The notes below the pieces were generated by a model. That model worked only from the letters and a program-made list of their open reading frames with translations, did no database searches and was not told where the DNA came from. Of a DNA stretch of 64,000 bases, positions 35,586 to 46,311 are shown piece by piece. Position 1 is the stretch's first letter; the number at the start of each line of letters is the position of its first letter. The position numbers and the translations under genes were made by a program. This DNA comes from Hyparrhenia diplandra (taxonomy: Eukaryota; Streptophyta; Magnoliopsida; Poales; Poaceae), in the NCBI GenBank assembly GCA_015847255.1, contig JADLZK010004590.1, forward strand, positions 248,001-312,000. Direction: 5' to 3'.

Positions 35586-37560
35586 TCATTTGGGCCATAG
35601 CATTGCTGGAGTTTGCCCATCTTCGCGTTGAAGCCGTTGTGGCCGGGGGCGTCGTCGTTGAAGCCGATGTCGAAACTCGGGTTGCCGAAGTAGACGCTGA
35701 ACTTGTAGTTGAGTGGATGGCGTCGCGGATCGCCTGGTTGTCGAGGTATGAATGCCAATCACGTCTTGCAGCGCCCAATCTGGTGCTCTCGCCTGGAGTG
35801 TGTTGTTGCCGGCGATTCCATGAAGCTTGTCGTCGGTTGGTGTAGCTGGTTGAGGAAGGATGAAAGCCTCCGGGGTAGTGACGAGGCAGATGAGGTAGGA
35901 GATTGATGTGGGTGGCGTGTACCTCATGTCATCGTTGGTGAAGCTCACAAGTCGAAGCATGCTGAAGACCACATAGTAGGCAGGAGCGTCGAAGAGACGA
36001 GCGAGTTGAATCGCGTCGGCCATTGTGCGGGGCACCTCCCACTGTAGTGCTTCCCGTTGCATGGCATGAATCCCGTTGGCGAACTCAGAGGTGCTGATGT
36101 AGTCGTACGTGGCTTGTCCCGTGTCGAGGGCGTAGATGAAGTTGATCATGTCGTCACCCTGCCGAGGTTGCCCGCGGTTGCTGGTAGTGTTGTCGTAGCT
36201 TAGCAACTTGAGGTGGCAAGGAAGACATCGTGTGTAGGCATTCCCGTCCTCAAGTGGCACCTTGTTTGGCAAGCGGATGGACCGTAGAAGTACCGCTATG
36301 ATCGGTGGATAGCGGCATACCTCGTGTCTCTAGTGGAGCTGATGTTCCGTTGTCGTGGTCGATGGGGCGCCAAGGCGCCGGGGCGGGCGCCGGTTGCACC
36401 GGGGAGTCCGATTCTTTGGGAGTGAGGGTGCCCACAATGCACTTGCAAGTGTTGAAGCAGGGAACAGATACGCAGCTTGCCTGATTATGTTCTCCGCCAT
36501 TGTGGATGTCGGCATGTCCAGCAGTTTTGGCGGATTGATCTTGTCGTTGAAGTTTGGCGAGTGAACGACCGTCTCGTCGGTGGCACCTGTGGGAGTGTCG
36601 GTGTTTCATCATCGTAGCGGCACCCATGGGGGAATGTCGTGGTTGTCGACGTCGATGGTGATGTCGAGGATGTCGGAGTTGATGTTGTCGTTCTTTGGCG
36701 TTCCTCTTTGCGAGAATCATTGGTGATGGTGATGTAGGCCGGAGCGACGTTGTTGTTGTCCATGGTGTTCACGGCGTTGGCGATGTCTAGTGCGTCGAGG
36801 CTGAGGTCGGCGACGTCGGGGGGAACGTCGGGCGACATTGTTGTGTTTCCCATGTTGATGAAGACGTTGCCGATGTCGTTGATGCTAAGGACGTTATGGT
36901 TGGCGGCGTCGTGGTCATTGTTAATGTTGTTGGGGGCGCCCTTGTAGGCGTTGTCGATGTCGAGGACGTCGGGTTTGGAGTTGGTGACGTCGGCCGGCGT
37001 CGGCGGACGTCGTTGAGTGCTGCTGATGGTAGCCGTGTGGATGCTCTGGCTTTCCCGGTGTCAAAGAAGACGTTCTTTGGTAACGGGGAACTTATACGTG
37101 TCATTGATGGAGCCTCGTGACGTTGGCCTAGTTGAGTAGGCTTTTTCGCCGGCGGTGGTGGGCGTCGGTGGTGGCCTCTGTTCGATCCGATCCGGACCCA
37201 CGATAGCGAGGGGCATCCTCGGGGTAGACGTGTCCATTGCCTGTAGCATCGGTGAGCGTGAGGGGGGACGACGTCGGCGGCGCTGTGGGAGCACCGTTGT
37301 CATCGGTGGCACCCATGGTGGGGGCGGCGTCTCGTCGAGCTCACCGGTGGACTTCATGCGGTAGAGGTGGCCTAACAGGATTGCGTAGTGATGGACCGGA
37401 AGGCTGGAATCGAACTTATCTTTGATGTAGTTGGAGATCGCGGCTTTGTCGGCGGGCGTTCGGGTCAAAGCGCGTAGATAGCCTCCATGATCATCTCCGG
37501 GTAAGGCGGCGGCGGAACGACCATCGAATCTTGACGGTGGCGGCGTGGTTGGATCGTACC
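35586..37560 (-). pseudogene. gag-like coding remnant of element D
   Basis: Minus-strand frames 37061-37582, 36787-37104, 36485-36853 and 35586-36272 follow one another with frame changes. The last has YISTSEFANGIHAMQREALQ and TMADAIQLARLFDA, the usual gag carboxyl pattern (a short Arg-rich loop, then an Ala/Leu helix). The middle (36640-37010) is low-complexity Thr/Ser/Pro-rich, built on repeated GATGTCG-like units on the plus strand. The first frame is not recognised. No zinc knuckle or enzyme domain. Confidence 0.6.
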
Positions 37561-37575
37561 GGTCTCCGGATACCA
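37561..37575 (-). other. primer binding site of element D
   Basis: Reads TGGTATCCGGAGACC on the minus strand, identical to the site of element A at 3056-3070, and likewise continues CGG. Confidence 0.85.
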
Positions 37576-37576
37576 C

Positions 37577-38262
37577 CGTCACAAACCGGATCGATTGGGC
37601 GGAAGTGACACGCCGGCGACGGTCTTGACGGGCGGCGGCGATGGCGCAGCGGCAATTAGGGCGCTGGCGGCGGCAATCGAGGGCTCTTGGGCCGCGGCAA
37701 TGGGGTTGCCGGGGTTGTTGGAGACGGGTAGAAGAGGAGGAAGATGTCGGAGGCAGCGGCGGCGGTGGCGGTGGCCGGCGGCGGCGCGCGGCATCGGCGG
37801 GGCGGCGGCGCGTGGAGGCGGGGCGGCGGCGGGGCGCCGGCAGCGGTGGCCGCCGGGCGGCGAAGAGGCGCGTGTGGCGGTGGTGGCGGCGTGGGGGTGC
37901 GGCGGCGCTATGGCGAGGGACGGCGCACGCTGGCGCCAGGGAGAGAGAGAGAGAGCACGAGCTTTTGGGTGTTACCCCTTTAATTTTCTTCCTGGTCCAA
38001 CCGATTACATCTCCCTTGTATTTATAGTCCTGGGAAGACTTGCATGAGAAGTAGATCTCTCTTTATTTCCTAATCTATTTCTACCTTATCCCTAAATAAG
38101 ATTATTTAACGAGGAAGCAAACGACGCGATGACGGAGGGTGGCGTGAGGGGCGGCGGCGGGGCGCGTCTTGCGCGCGACCGGCCTTCCCTCCTCTGGGCA
38201 TTTGGGCCGGCCTTTTAGGGCTTTGACAGGCCCTTTTGGACCCCTATTTTCGGCACATGACA
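37577..38262 (-). repeat. 5' LTR of element D
   Basis: 686 bp partner of 34805-35497. The inner end reads CGTCACAAACC in place of TGTCACAAACC. It differs from its partner mostly by small indels in the GGC-rich half and by C/T changes near CAG/CTG. Confidence 0.92.
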
Positions 38263-38410
38263 ATACGTATGATGCATTATTTGATATTTTCTTATCGGAG
38301 CCAAGTGTTGACTTGTCGATTGGATGTCCTAGCAAGGCATGGATTGCTCAAGACCGACAGCTATGCGTCACATCCTTAGGGATGCATGGATCGATCAAGA
38401 CCGACGGCTA
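38263..38410. other. flank of element D with small duplication
   Basis: The unit GGATTGCTCAAGACCGACAGCTA recurs diverged as GGATCGATCAAGACCGACGGCTA 53 bp later. Nothing else is recognised. Confidence 0.5.
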
Positions 38411-38575
38411 GGGTGTTTAGTTGGTGAAATATTTTGGGTTCGGGCCCATTTGTAGCACTTTTCGTTTGTATTTGTTAATTATTGTCCAACTATAGACTAA
38501 CTAGGCTTAAAAGATTTGTCTCGCATTTTTCGGTCAAATTGTGCAATTAGTTTCTCTATTTAACTATATTTAATC
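38411..38575. mobile_element. truncated Tourist-like MITE
   Basis: Starts GGGTGTTTAGTTGGTGAAA and continues with AACTAGGCTTAAAAGATTTGTCTCGC and GGTCAAATTGTGCAATTAG, a pattern very common in grass MITEs. It stops at about TATATTTAATCT; the other inverted end is missing and GC-rich DNA follows. Confidence 0.75.
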
Positions 38576-38939
38576 TCGAGAATAAGAGAACCCCGGGACT
38601 CGCGCGCGCCCGAGGCTATCCACGTCGCCCGTGAGCTCCCGGCCGTCGGATGCCGCAGATCGGCGGGCGCAGCGGGCCTTCGCCCGTGGGCCCGGCCCCG
38701 CCCGGCCGGTGGGGTCCGCGCCGCGCCCGCCCGCGTCCCGCTGGCCGCCGACGACGCCCCCGCCCCGGAGTCCGGCGGAATCCCGTCCAGCCCCCCCACG
38801 CGCGCGTTCTTGCGCCCCGCCCCCGACACGCCCGACTCGCGACCAAGGAGGCGAAATTCCGTTCGGCGCGCGTTTTGCGTCGCGCCCTCCCGCGCGCGTC
38901 CTCGCCGTCTCCGCACTCGCCGCGCACACCCGCGGACGC
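38576..38939. other. GC-rich stretch without supported gene
   Basis: Open frames on both strands (minus 38560-39267 and 38570-39550; plus 38631-39185) encode low-complexity Arg/Pro/Ala/Gly sequence. I take these as effects of base composition. Confidence 0.5.
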
Positions 38940-39320
38940 CGGCCGGCCACTGAGTGGGCGGGCCCAATCTGCTGGCCCCGCGCTGCCGGGGTGGGCGGGC
39001 CTCCGCTCCCCGCCGCCCCCACGGCCCGTTGGCGGTCAGCGAGTGGGCGGGCCCAATTCGCCGGGCCCGCGCGCGCCCGCCGGTGGGACAGCGTCGGCAC
39101 CGTTGCCCGCCCGCCCACGGCCGCTGGCGGCCATCGAAAGTGGGCGGGCCCAATCCTCCTGGCCCAGCGCAGGCCGCGGCCGTAGCGTCGGCTCCGTTCA
39201 GCGCCGCCCAAGACGCGCCCATTGATCTGGGGGGGCGGGCGCGTCGGCTCCGTTTGCGGCGCACCACGGGCGTTGGCGGTCATCGAGTCGGTGGGCCCAA
39301 TCCTCCCGGCCCAGCGCACC
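38940..39320 (+). promoter_or_regulatory. tandem GGGCCCA (site II-like) promoter repeats
   Basis: Four diverged copies of a unit containing GAGTGGGCGGGCCCAAT followed by C-rich sequence and GGCCC, at about 38952, 39041, 39138 and 39284. TGGGCC/GGGCCCA is the site II element bound by TCP factors in promoters of housekeeping plant genes. The repeats lie 100-450 bp upstream of a probable transcribed leader, which supports a promoter role, but this is inference. Confidence 0.5.
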
Positions 39321-39552
39321 GGTCCCACGTATGGCACCATTTGGTCATAAAGTTTTCGAGCGTTGTCGAGTTTCCATTGGTCTCCAGCCATGGGGCCCCG
39401 GCATGGAGACACTTCCGTCGATCGTGGTACGGACCATAATAATGGTTGTAGCCGGTGCCTTGCGGACGGTGCACAGCTGGTCCCATGGAACTGCTTTAAG
39501 CTGTCTGGCTCCCCACGCCTCCGTTTGCCTCTCCTCATCCTTGCTCTCAAAG

Positions 39553-39627
39553 GTAAGCCATGGCGGCTTAGGTTTTCGCCCGTCGTACTGTTTCTTACAT
39601 CTGGTGATTTCCTTCTTGTTTTGTTAG
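39553..39627 (+). other. probable leader intron 1 of the 40-kb gene
   Basis: 75 bp, AAG/GTAAGCCATGGCGG to TTTTGTTAG/ATTT. Almost a copy of the intron at 39720-39794. Confidence 0.55.
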
Positions 39628-39719
39628 ATTTCCCCGCGGAGAGATGCGCCTTCGGTAAAGGGAAGCGCAGTGCCTGCGTCCACGCCGCTGTTTTGCTCTT
39701 CTCATACTTCGTCTGAAAG

Positions 39720-39794
39720 GTAAGCCATGGCGGCCTAGGTTTTTCCTCCTCGTACTGTGTCTTACATCTGGTGGTTGCGCTCTTATTTTGTTAG
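39720..39794 (+). other. probable leader intron 2, duplicate of intron 1
   Basis: 75 bp, AAG/GTAAGCCATGGCGG to TTTTGTTAG/ATTT. Same length and both splice sites as intron 1, 167 bp downstream, so a leader segment was tandemly duplicated. Confidence 0.55.
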
Positions 39795-39888
39795 ATTTAT
39801 GTAACCTCTGGAGCGGCGCCGGGTGGGATCTAAGCGACCTCAGCTGGATCTGTGCGTGGCGACCCTAGAACGGCCCTTCCGCTTGCGC

Positions 39889-40053
39889 GTGAGTATGGTA
39901 CAGCGTCACTGCACCTCCGCTTATTCTTGTCGACTGATGGATCTTGCTGACCTTTGGATTTTGTGCTTTGTCTATTTTGCATATTGTCCCGGTTGCTTTG
40001 GGCCTGTTTTAAAAATTAACTGTTTTCTTAAGCATAGTTTACGTTTACATCAG
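39889..40053 (+). other. probable leader intron 3
   Basis: Donor GCGC/GTGAGTATGG, acceptor TTTACATCAG/AGCTT, five bases before the ATG at 40059. The pyrimidine-rich 3' part and T-rich body fit a plant intron. Confidence 0.45.
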
Positions 40054-40058
40054 AGCTT

Positions 40059-40373
40059 ATGACGCAATCCATTCCCTTTGTGCAAACCTCCTTCCTGTCA
40101 CTGTTGCAAAAAGTGGTGTCCCATTGCGGCCTGGCCTACGCTTCCGTGGTGTTTGAAATGGCTGGAGATGGTTCGCCTATTTATGGCATCGAAGTTACGC
40201 TGCCTTCTGATGCACCGATCGATCCATGTCGCACGTTTTTTTTTTGGTCGACTGGAGATGATTTTACAGTCTCTGGATATGAGCAGGCTGCTTTCCAGGC
40301 GATTGTTTTCCTCCAGAAGATGTATGGATTTGTTGTAGAAGACTACAGCTCCCATACGGTTGTTGTAAAATGA
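40059..40373 (+). CDS. unrecognised plant protein, possibly truncated by an in-frame TGA
   Basis: A 104-residue frame starting right after a probable leader intron, with an ATG at 40059. I do not recognise the family. It starts MTQSIPFVQTSFLSLLQKVV and contains a segment ending YEQAAFQAIVFLQKMYGFVV, probably an alpha/beta domain. After the TGA at 40371-40373 the same frame stays open to a TGA at about 40508-40510 and continues in a protein-like way (AAAVSVAVRAVGILRAIA), so the first stop may be a nonsense mutation or a sequencing error. Site II-like repeats and three short leader introns upstream make transcription likely. There is no signal peptide or membrane segment. Downstream sequence was split by chromovirus E. 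Confidence 0.5.
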   Translation: MTQSIPFVQTSFLSLLQKVVSHCGLAYASVVFEMAGDGSPIYGIEVTLPSDAPIDPCRTFFFWSTGDDFTVSGYEQAAFQAIVFLQKMYGFVVEDYSSHTVVVK

Positions 40374-40510
40374 AACCTTGCCGCTGCAGCTGTCTCTGTC
40401 GCTGTTAGAGCAGTAGGAATTCTACGTGCTATTGCCAGGGACAGTGAGGAGCAGGTTTTCGAGTCCGAGTGCCTTATGAAAGAAGTCTGTTCGTTGAGTC
40501 TTATTGTTTG

Positions 40511-41050
40511 ATTGTAATTCATGTGGTGAATACTGTGTAATAATGTGCGTCTGTGTTGGCCCACAGGGTGGCAAAAAAAAATAAGGACATACAGAGAAAT
40601 GCATGCTTCGAATCACTTCAGTGCACATATTTTTACTTTCCCATGCACAGCATATCGATCTGGCAGGCACCCATAATGGAATATAAATTGCAGCATAGTA
40701 GGCATGTCATCCGTTCAATTTTTTTCCCTTCTTTTCGCCAGCATTTTTTTTCCCTTCCTTCTCTACAGTGACGCAGATACCATGCGCCCTATTGCACTTT
40801 CTCCATATCTGTGAAGGCGTCCATTGAAAGTGCCTGTTGTGCCGTGGTACCTACAATGCGCTGGTACAGCACGTTGGTCTTGTGCTGCTCGATGAAATGT
40901 TAGTTCCTTTCGTTCTATAACGTTTCTGTTTACATCAGTGTAAGTCACACCATATAATATCTACCATGCTTTTGTTGCAAGGAAATAGCATCCAGACGGG
41001 ATTGTACAGGATAAGGTTGAACACACAAACACTCAATTAGAGGACGGTGG
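40511..41050 (+). other. 3' region of the 40-kb gene with a partial repeat unit
   Basis: The segment 40830-40985 (GGTACAGCACGTTGGTCTTG..., CACCATATAATATCTACCATGC) is a diverged copy of sequence found at about 54980-55090 and 55535-55650, on the far side of element E. So element E landed within a tandem repeat array. Its GGTGG target copy is at 41046-41050. No coding is supported. Confidence 0.6.
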
Positions 41051-44000
41051 TGTAACAGAACCTTCCAAATTATAGGGCCCACATGTACTAATTATCGGTT
41101 CAACAACCTTTAATAGTCACATATGTGCACCTATAACCTGAAAAGCACTATTAACTATTCCAACCAGGATCCGTTACGAGGTCATTGCAGTATTACAACA
41201 AATTTCATACATAGTCAGAGTAAACAGCGGAAGATTTATATTACAATACTTTTACAACCATATCTTTTAAAACAAGTTTTACAATATAGAGTAGGAGTAG
41301 CGGAAAGTTTATTACACAAATAATACTACTAGACCCTGCCCACGGGTTTCACTACTCACTCCTCATCACTCTCTTCCTGATGAATCGTCATGCAGCACGG
41401 TCCGGTGCAAACATGACCTCCTGGTCCTGCAACATGGGTCAACAAACCCTGAGTACGGGAGTACTCAACAAGACTTACCCGACTAAAGAAAATAGGAGAA
41501 GACTCAGGAATGCTGGTCTAATAGGAATCAAGGTAAGGCTTAGCAAGAAGCAAGGACTCTTTTTGCAGAAAAGCTTACTAATAGTGAATCCTTACTTTCC
41601 ATGTTTTAATCTCAATTTAGTATCTCACCTATTCTAGGTGATCTTACACTATAGCAAACACTTGTAGAAGTTCCATCACTTATTCCATCTCTTCATTGTT
41701 CCATAATTAAACTACGATGTAAGGGGAAACCAAGTCTCCATATCCGAGAAGCACGGCGATTTCGAAATCGATTAACCCAGCTGGGGAGTTCTTTCCACAC
41801 GACATATGTAGCACTTAAGCTTGCATATATCAACCCTTTCCTGGATACTCAAAAACGGAACCGCGGCCCCACGCCACCCGAGAATACCGTACACCTCCAA
41901 TCCGGGACTTTAACCCACGAGGGTAACATGTACTCCCGCCATCTCTCCACTCCCAGTGCGCGGTTGTACGTTTCCGATTTGACACCCCCAAGATCAGGCT
42001 TACCGGAGTATGTGTCCGGAACTAGGGTCGACTGTGATGGGATGACACCCATGACAGACGTGCCATTGGTCCAACGACCTCAGGCGCAGATTGCGTTCCA
42101 TAGTCTCGGTCCACATTGCTTACAACGAACGGTCCTTAATCGACAAGCCGGAAATACTACACTGAGACTCCATTCTCAGTGCAAATTACCCGACCGGTCT
42201 CAACTTCACTACCATATCCCAGTATGGTTTCATCATATAGCATCCTTTCTCATCAAATGCCTCTTCGGGCTATCATAAGGGACTTATCACATTTTGACTC
42301 AAAAGTCTAACTAATATAGCCAGGCTAAGCATTCTAGCATTTTAGCAAAACAGGTTATCAAGGTAGATATCGAAATAAACAAGGAATGGTAATGCATCAA
42401 TTAGGTTGTCACTCAACTCCTATCACCTAATGCAAAGCATAAAGCAAAGGTGATATAAAGCTTTGTAAAACACAAGGAAATGTTTAAATGAACCGGGGCT
42501 TGCCTTGATCGGTGAAGTAACTTGACTCGAACGACGGATCGCGATAATCGGAACTCGAATCAACAAGATAACCTTCTTCTGAGGCCTGATCAACAACTTC
42601 ACGATCTCCTTCGTTCACTATACGAAAGAACAGTTGATGCTTAACATGATGCCATGCATATAAACATGATGCGCGCGAGAGTGCATAAAACGATAAACGT
42701 TTTAGTACAACTTTCCTTCACGATAAAGTTGCAACCCAACAAAACCAACTTGTTGAACTACTCTACGAGATATCATCACCATTGCCTAAGGAGTTCTCAA
42801 GGACCACTTGATAAAGGCATGGTTTAGGGTTCACAAAACAATCCAAAATCTACCCAAAACCCTAAGTTATAAAACATAAAATCATTTGTTTTACACATGA
42901 AATAATAGGGCATGAAATAATAAATATTTTAACTTTCTCAAAACAAACTCAAAAATTTTGTACAGGTAGATCATGTCATAAAACAGTACCAAAACAATTT
43001 TCATGATTTTTGGATAAATAAAATAATTAATAAAAATCAAGGAAGATGCATTTTTCAATTAAATTTTGTATTTTTAAATCATGCCAAAAGTATTCAAAAT
43101 TCAAGTTTCAAATTTTTCATGGATAGACATACCCATGGGAAGGCTACACAAAAATTTTGAGAATTTTTGAGCTAGTATTTGAATTTATACAAAATTTGGA
43201 AAATCAGACACTATTCAAATAAATGAAATTAAATAAAACATTTGATAAATGAAAAATGGGTTTTGGGCTGAATTCGGCCTGTTACTGTGCGTGGCCCAGT
43301 TACTGTTCACGGTTCATCATGAACAGTATCGGACCGGCCCTGGTGGAACAATATTGGGCCGGCCCGGTGTGAAAGTGTGCGGCCCGACATCGCGTTCGTG
43401 CCCGCGCGCGTGCTCTCACCGGCGGCGGTGTGCGCGCTCACCGCGCGCGGTGGCGCGGCCGTGTTCCGGCGCCGGTGATGGGCAAAAGGGAAAACGGAGA
43501 GGAGGAGGGCGACTAGGAGCTCACCGGGGGAACCTAGGACGCGACTCGGTTTGGACGGGGGACGCGACGGAGATAGGTCGACGGCGGCGATGGCGAAGCA
43601 AGACGGCGACGTTCCGGTGGTGCAAGGCGTCGGCTGAGAGAAAAAGGAGAGGTCGATCACGACCACGACACCAAAATGAGTCGGTTTGTGAAGAAAAACC
43701 GACGTAAAGCTCACCGGAGCAAAGATGGCGACGACGGCGAGCTTGCGGCGGCGGCACGCGGCCGGCAGCGAGGAAGACGGGTCGCGGCGGCGATTCCGGT
43801 GGCGAGGTGGGTTGCGGCCGGGCTCCCGAGGAAGGTTAGGAAGTTGCGAAGAGGATGGGGTAGATGGTTGAGTGAAAGGTGGCTCGACGGCGACGAACGA
43901 CGGCGGCGGGTGACGGCGCGATTCCGGCGGCGGCGGTTTTCGAAAAAAAAGGAAAACGGCGGCAACGTCGGCCTATTTATAGGCATGGGGAGGTTGGACA

Positions 44001-44818
44001 GGTGACCGGGGACGTCGCGAAGGTCCTCGCGGGCTGGACGCTGGAAGGCGCGGCGGTGGGTGGACGGCGGCGCGAACCTTGACGCCGGCGGTGGCGGCCG
44101 TGAGAGATCGGGTACTTGTTCATCCCCCCTCAAATCAAACCCTAATCTGAACTTTTCAAATTACTCCAAAAATTTGAACTGAACTCAAAAATTTCCAAAA
44201 AGTGACCCCCCTTAATTTTTTCAAGATCTACAAATTTCATAATTGGACCATTTTCAAAATCTGCCTAGAAATATGACTTTTTGAAATGCAGTTCAAAATT
44301 TTGAAATTTGAATTCAAAATTACTTTTAAAATCATGTAACAACTTGAAAAACTTTGTACATGACTTTTGTTCCTCTCAACAAGATCTACAAACTAACTTT
44401 TGAAAGTTTTCTCAAATTTTGCTTAAATTTTGAAATATAGAAAAGGGGGCAATTAGGGTTTGAATGAAATTCAAAATTACTTTAAAATTTTGAACTAAAC
44501 TTTAAAAACTCAACATACCAACTTTGTTTAGTTTTGAAAACCCTACAAAAATGCTTTAATGACCATACCCAAAATCTTGATAAATTTTTAATAAATTAAA
44601 AGGGGACAAACTAGGGTTTGGAATTAGGGGTTTCAAAGCAAGGGGGATAGTTTTAGGAATCCGCTTCCTCCCGCGTCTTTTTTGACCGACATTACAACCA
44701 AGCATAAAATAAACTTATTTTAGTTCAATGCAACACATGGTGGGCTAAACATGGATGCTTTGCAATGATCATGATGACATGTCAAGTTTTAGTGGAAATA
44801 ACACCAGGGGTGTTCTGA
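41051..44818 (-). repeat. 3' LTR of chromovirus E
   Basis: 3768 bp. The plus-strand start is TGTAACAGAACC and the inner end is GGTGTTCTGA, where the partner has GGTGTTACA. Includes a GC-rich segment at 43380-44110 with a TATTTATAG box near 43975, then AT-rich sequence with many AAAATTTTGAA motifs. Open frames at 43249-44133 on both strands lie in this GC-rich LTR part and are not taken as genes. Confidence 0.95.
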
Positions 44819-44834
44819 CCCTTCCCCTTAAAGA
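44819..44834 (-). other. polypurine tract of chromovirus E
   Basis: On the minus strand TTTAAGGGGAAGGG ends directly at the 3' LTR. Confidence 0.85.
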
Positions 44835-44959
44835 AATCTCGTCCCGAGATTTAAAGCCTAGGGTTTAGTAACGGCAAAGGAAATGTGTCAAGCAAACACA
44901 TCTCTAACTATTTCATAAAACAAGAAGGGGTCTTACATTTACAAGGATTAAGAAAGTGG

Positions 44960-45110
44960 AAATTTGGGAAAGTTTTCCGTTAGGAAGTCTTCCGATTCCC
45001 AAGTAGCTTCTTCTTCCGAGTGTTGATTCCATTGGATCTTGTACCATTTGATGGTTACGCTTCGAAAGTGACTCGAGCTTTTTGGTCTAAGATCCGAATA
45101 GGATATTCGA
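44960..45110 (-). pseudogene. chromodomain-like tail of integrase, out of frame
   Basis: In a different frame from the integrase ORF the minus strand reads SVTIKWYKIQWNQHSEEEATWE, followed by SEDFLTENFPKF. The pattern KxYKxQW...EEATWE is that of chromovirus chromodomains, which bind methylated histone H3 and guide integration to heterochromatin. One frameshift at about 45100 separates it from integrase, so this copy would make integrase without it, unless the shift is a sequence error. Confidence 0.75.
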
Positions 45111-46271
45111 GTAGGTCAGATCTGGTTCCAATGTGACGTCTTCAAAATTAACCACTTGATCGGGTACTCGTAGGCATTTCTTCAATTGAGATACATGAAA
45201 AACATCATGCACTGCTGATAGTCTTTCTGGTAATCTGAGTCGATAGGCAACTGGTCCCTGTTTTTCTAAAACTTGGAATGGACCAATGTATCGAGGTGCC
45301 AGTTTACCTTTAATTCCAAAACGATTCACCCCTTTCATGGGTGACACTTTCAAGTATACATAATTTCCTACTTCAAATTCCAAGAATCTACGCCTCTTAT
45401 CGGCATAACTCTTTTGTCGAGATTGTGCTTCCTTTAATTTGGCTTGTACAAATCTCACTTTTTCTTCAGCTTCCTTTACTAGATCTACTCCGTAGAACCA
45501 TCTTTCTCCAGGTTCTGACCAATGCAGTGGGGTTCTACATCTGCGACCATACAGAGCTTCAAACGGTGCCATTTGGATACTTTCTTGATAACTGTTATTA
45601 TAGGCAAACTCTGCTAATGGTAAACATTCATCCCACTTTTCAGAATAATTGAGAACATATGCTCTCAACATATCTTCTAGAATCTGATTGACTCTTTCTG
45701 TCTGTCCTGCTGTCTGGGGATGATAACCCGAACTATGATTCAGTTTAGTACCAAGGGACTTTTGCATCTGCTTCCAGAATTTGGACATAAACGGAGAACC
45801 TCGGTCTGTTACAATGTGTCTTGGTACCCCATGTAGACTGAAAATTCGATGGACATATAGCTTGGCATAATCTATTGCCTTATACCTATCATGCACTGGT
45901 AGAAAATGGGCTATTTTGGTAAGTCGATCAACTATAACCCAGATAGAATTGAACCCTTTCGATGTTCGGGGTAACCCAACAATAAAATCCATACTGATTT
46001 CTTCCCACTTCCAAGAAGGGACAGGCAAAGGATGCAATTGCCCTGCAGCTTTCATGTGCACAGCTTTTACTCGCTGACAAGTGTCACACTCGGCTACATA
46101 TCGGGCGATCTCAATCTTCATTTTTGTCCACCAAAATCTCTGTTTCAAATCCTGATACATCTTGGTACTTCCGGGATGAATAGAATATCTGGTTAAATGA
46201 GCCTCATCCAGGATTTGTTGACGTAATTCAGGACTCTTTGGTACCACTAATCGATCTTTAAACCATAGCAC
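45087..46271 (-). CDS. integrase of chromovirus E
   Basis: A 394-codon frame. The HHCC zinc finger appears as HLTRYSIHPGSTKMYQDL ... CDTCQRVKA at residues 30-70. The catalytic triad is visible: ISMDFIVGLP (Asp), VTDRGSPFMSKFW (Asp) and QTAGQTERVNQILEDML (Glu). A GPY/F-type module follows (RYIGPFQVLEKQGPVAYRL, about residues 327-345). It is part of the Pol polyprotein; a frame change separates it from RNase H upstream and the chromodomain-like tail downstream. It would insert the cDNA in the nucleus. The core residues all look intact. Confidence 0.92.
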   Translation of the reverse strand: MLWFKDRLVVPKSPELRQQILDEAHLTRYSIHPGSTKMYQDLKQRFWWTKMKIEIARYVAECDTCQRVKAVHMKAAGQLHPLPVPSWKWEEISMDFIVGLPRTSKGFNSIWVIVDRLTKIAHFLPVHDRYKAIDYAKLYVHRIFSLHGVPRHIVTDRGSPFMSKFWKQMQKSLGTKLNHSSGYHPQTAGQTERVNQILEDMLRAYVLNYSEKWDECLPLAEFAYNNSYQESIQMAPFEALYGRRCRTPLHWSEPGERWFYGVDLVKEAEEKVRFVQAKLKEAQSRQKSYADKRRRFLEFEVGNYVYLKVSPMKGVNRFGIKGKLAPRYIGPFQVLEKQGPVAYRLRLPERLSAVHDVFHVSQLKKCLRVPDQVVNFEDVTLEPDLTYSNILFGS

Positions 46272-46311
46272 ATCTGACTCATCAATTCTGAAACTAGTGG
46301 GTTTCCCATTT

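Larger units (their letters stand above)
34805..38262 (-). mobile_element. non-autonomous gag-only LTR retrotransposon D
   Basis: 3458 bp with LTRs 34805-35497 and 37577-38262. On the minus strand there is a primer binding site just inside the right LTR (37561-37575) and a polypurine tract just inside the left (35498-35508). Flanks GTACG and ATACG (34800-34804 and 38263-38267) agree in four of five bases as a target duplication. The 2.1-kb interior has gag-like sequence but no protease, RT or integrase, so it would depend on another element's enzymes. Confidence 0.9.

Noticed and set aside
38570..39550. 326-codon minus-strand gene
   Set aside because: Compositional product of a GC-rich promoter-like repeat region, with overlapping long frames on both strands.
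43249..44133. ORFs on both strands inside the 3' LTR of chromovirus E
   Set aside because: They lie in the GC-rich part of the LTR and recur broken in the other LTR (52779-53502); not genes.
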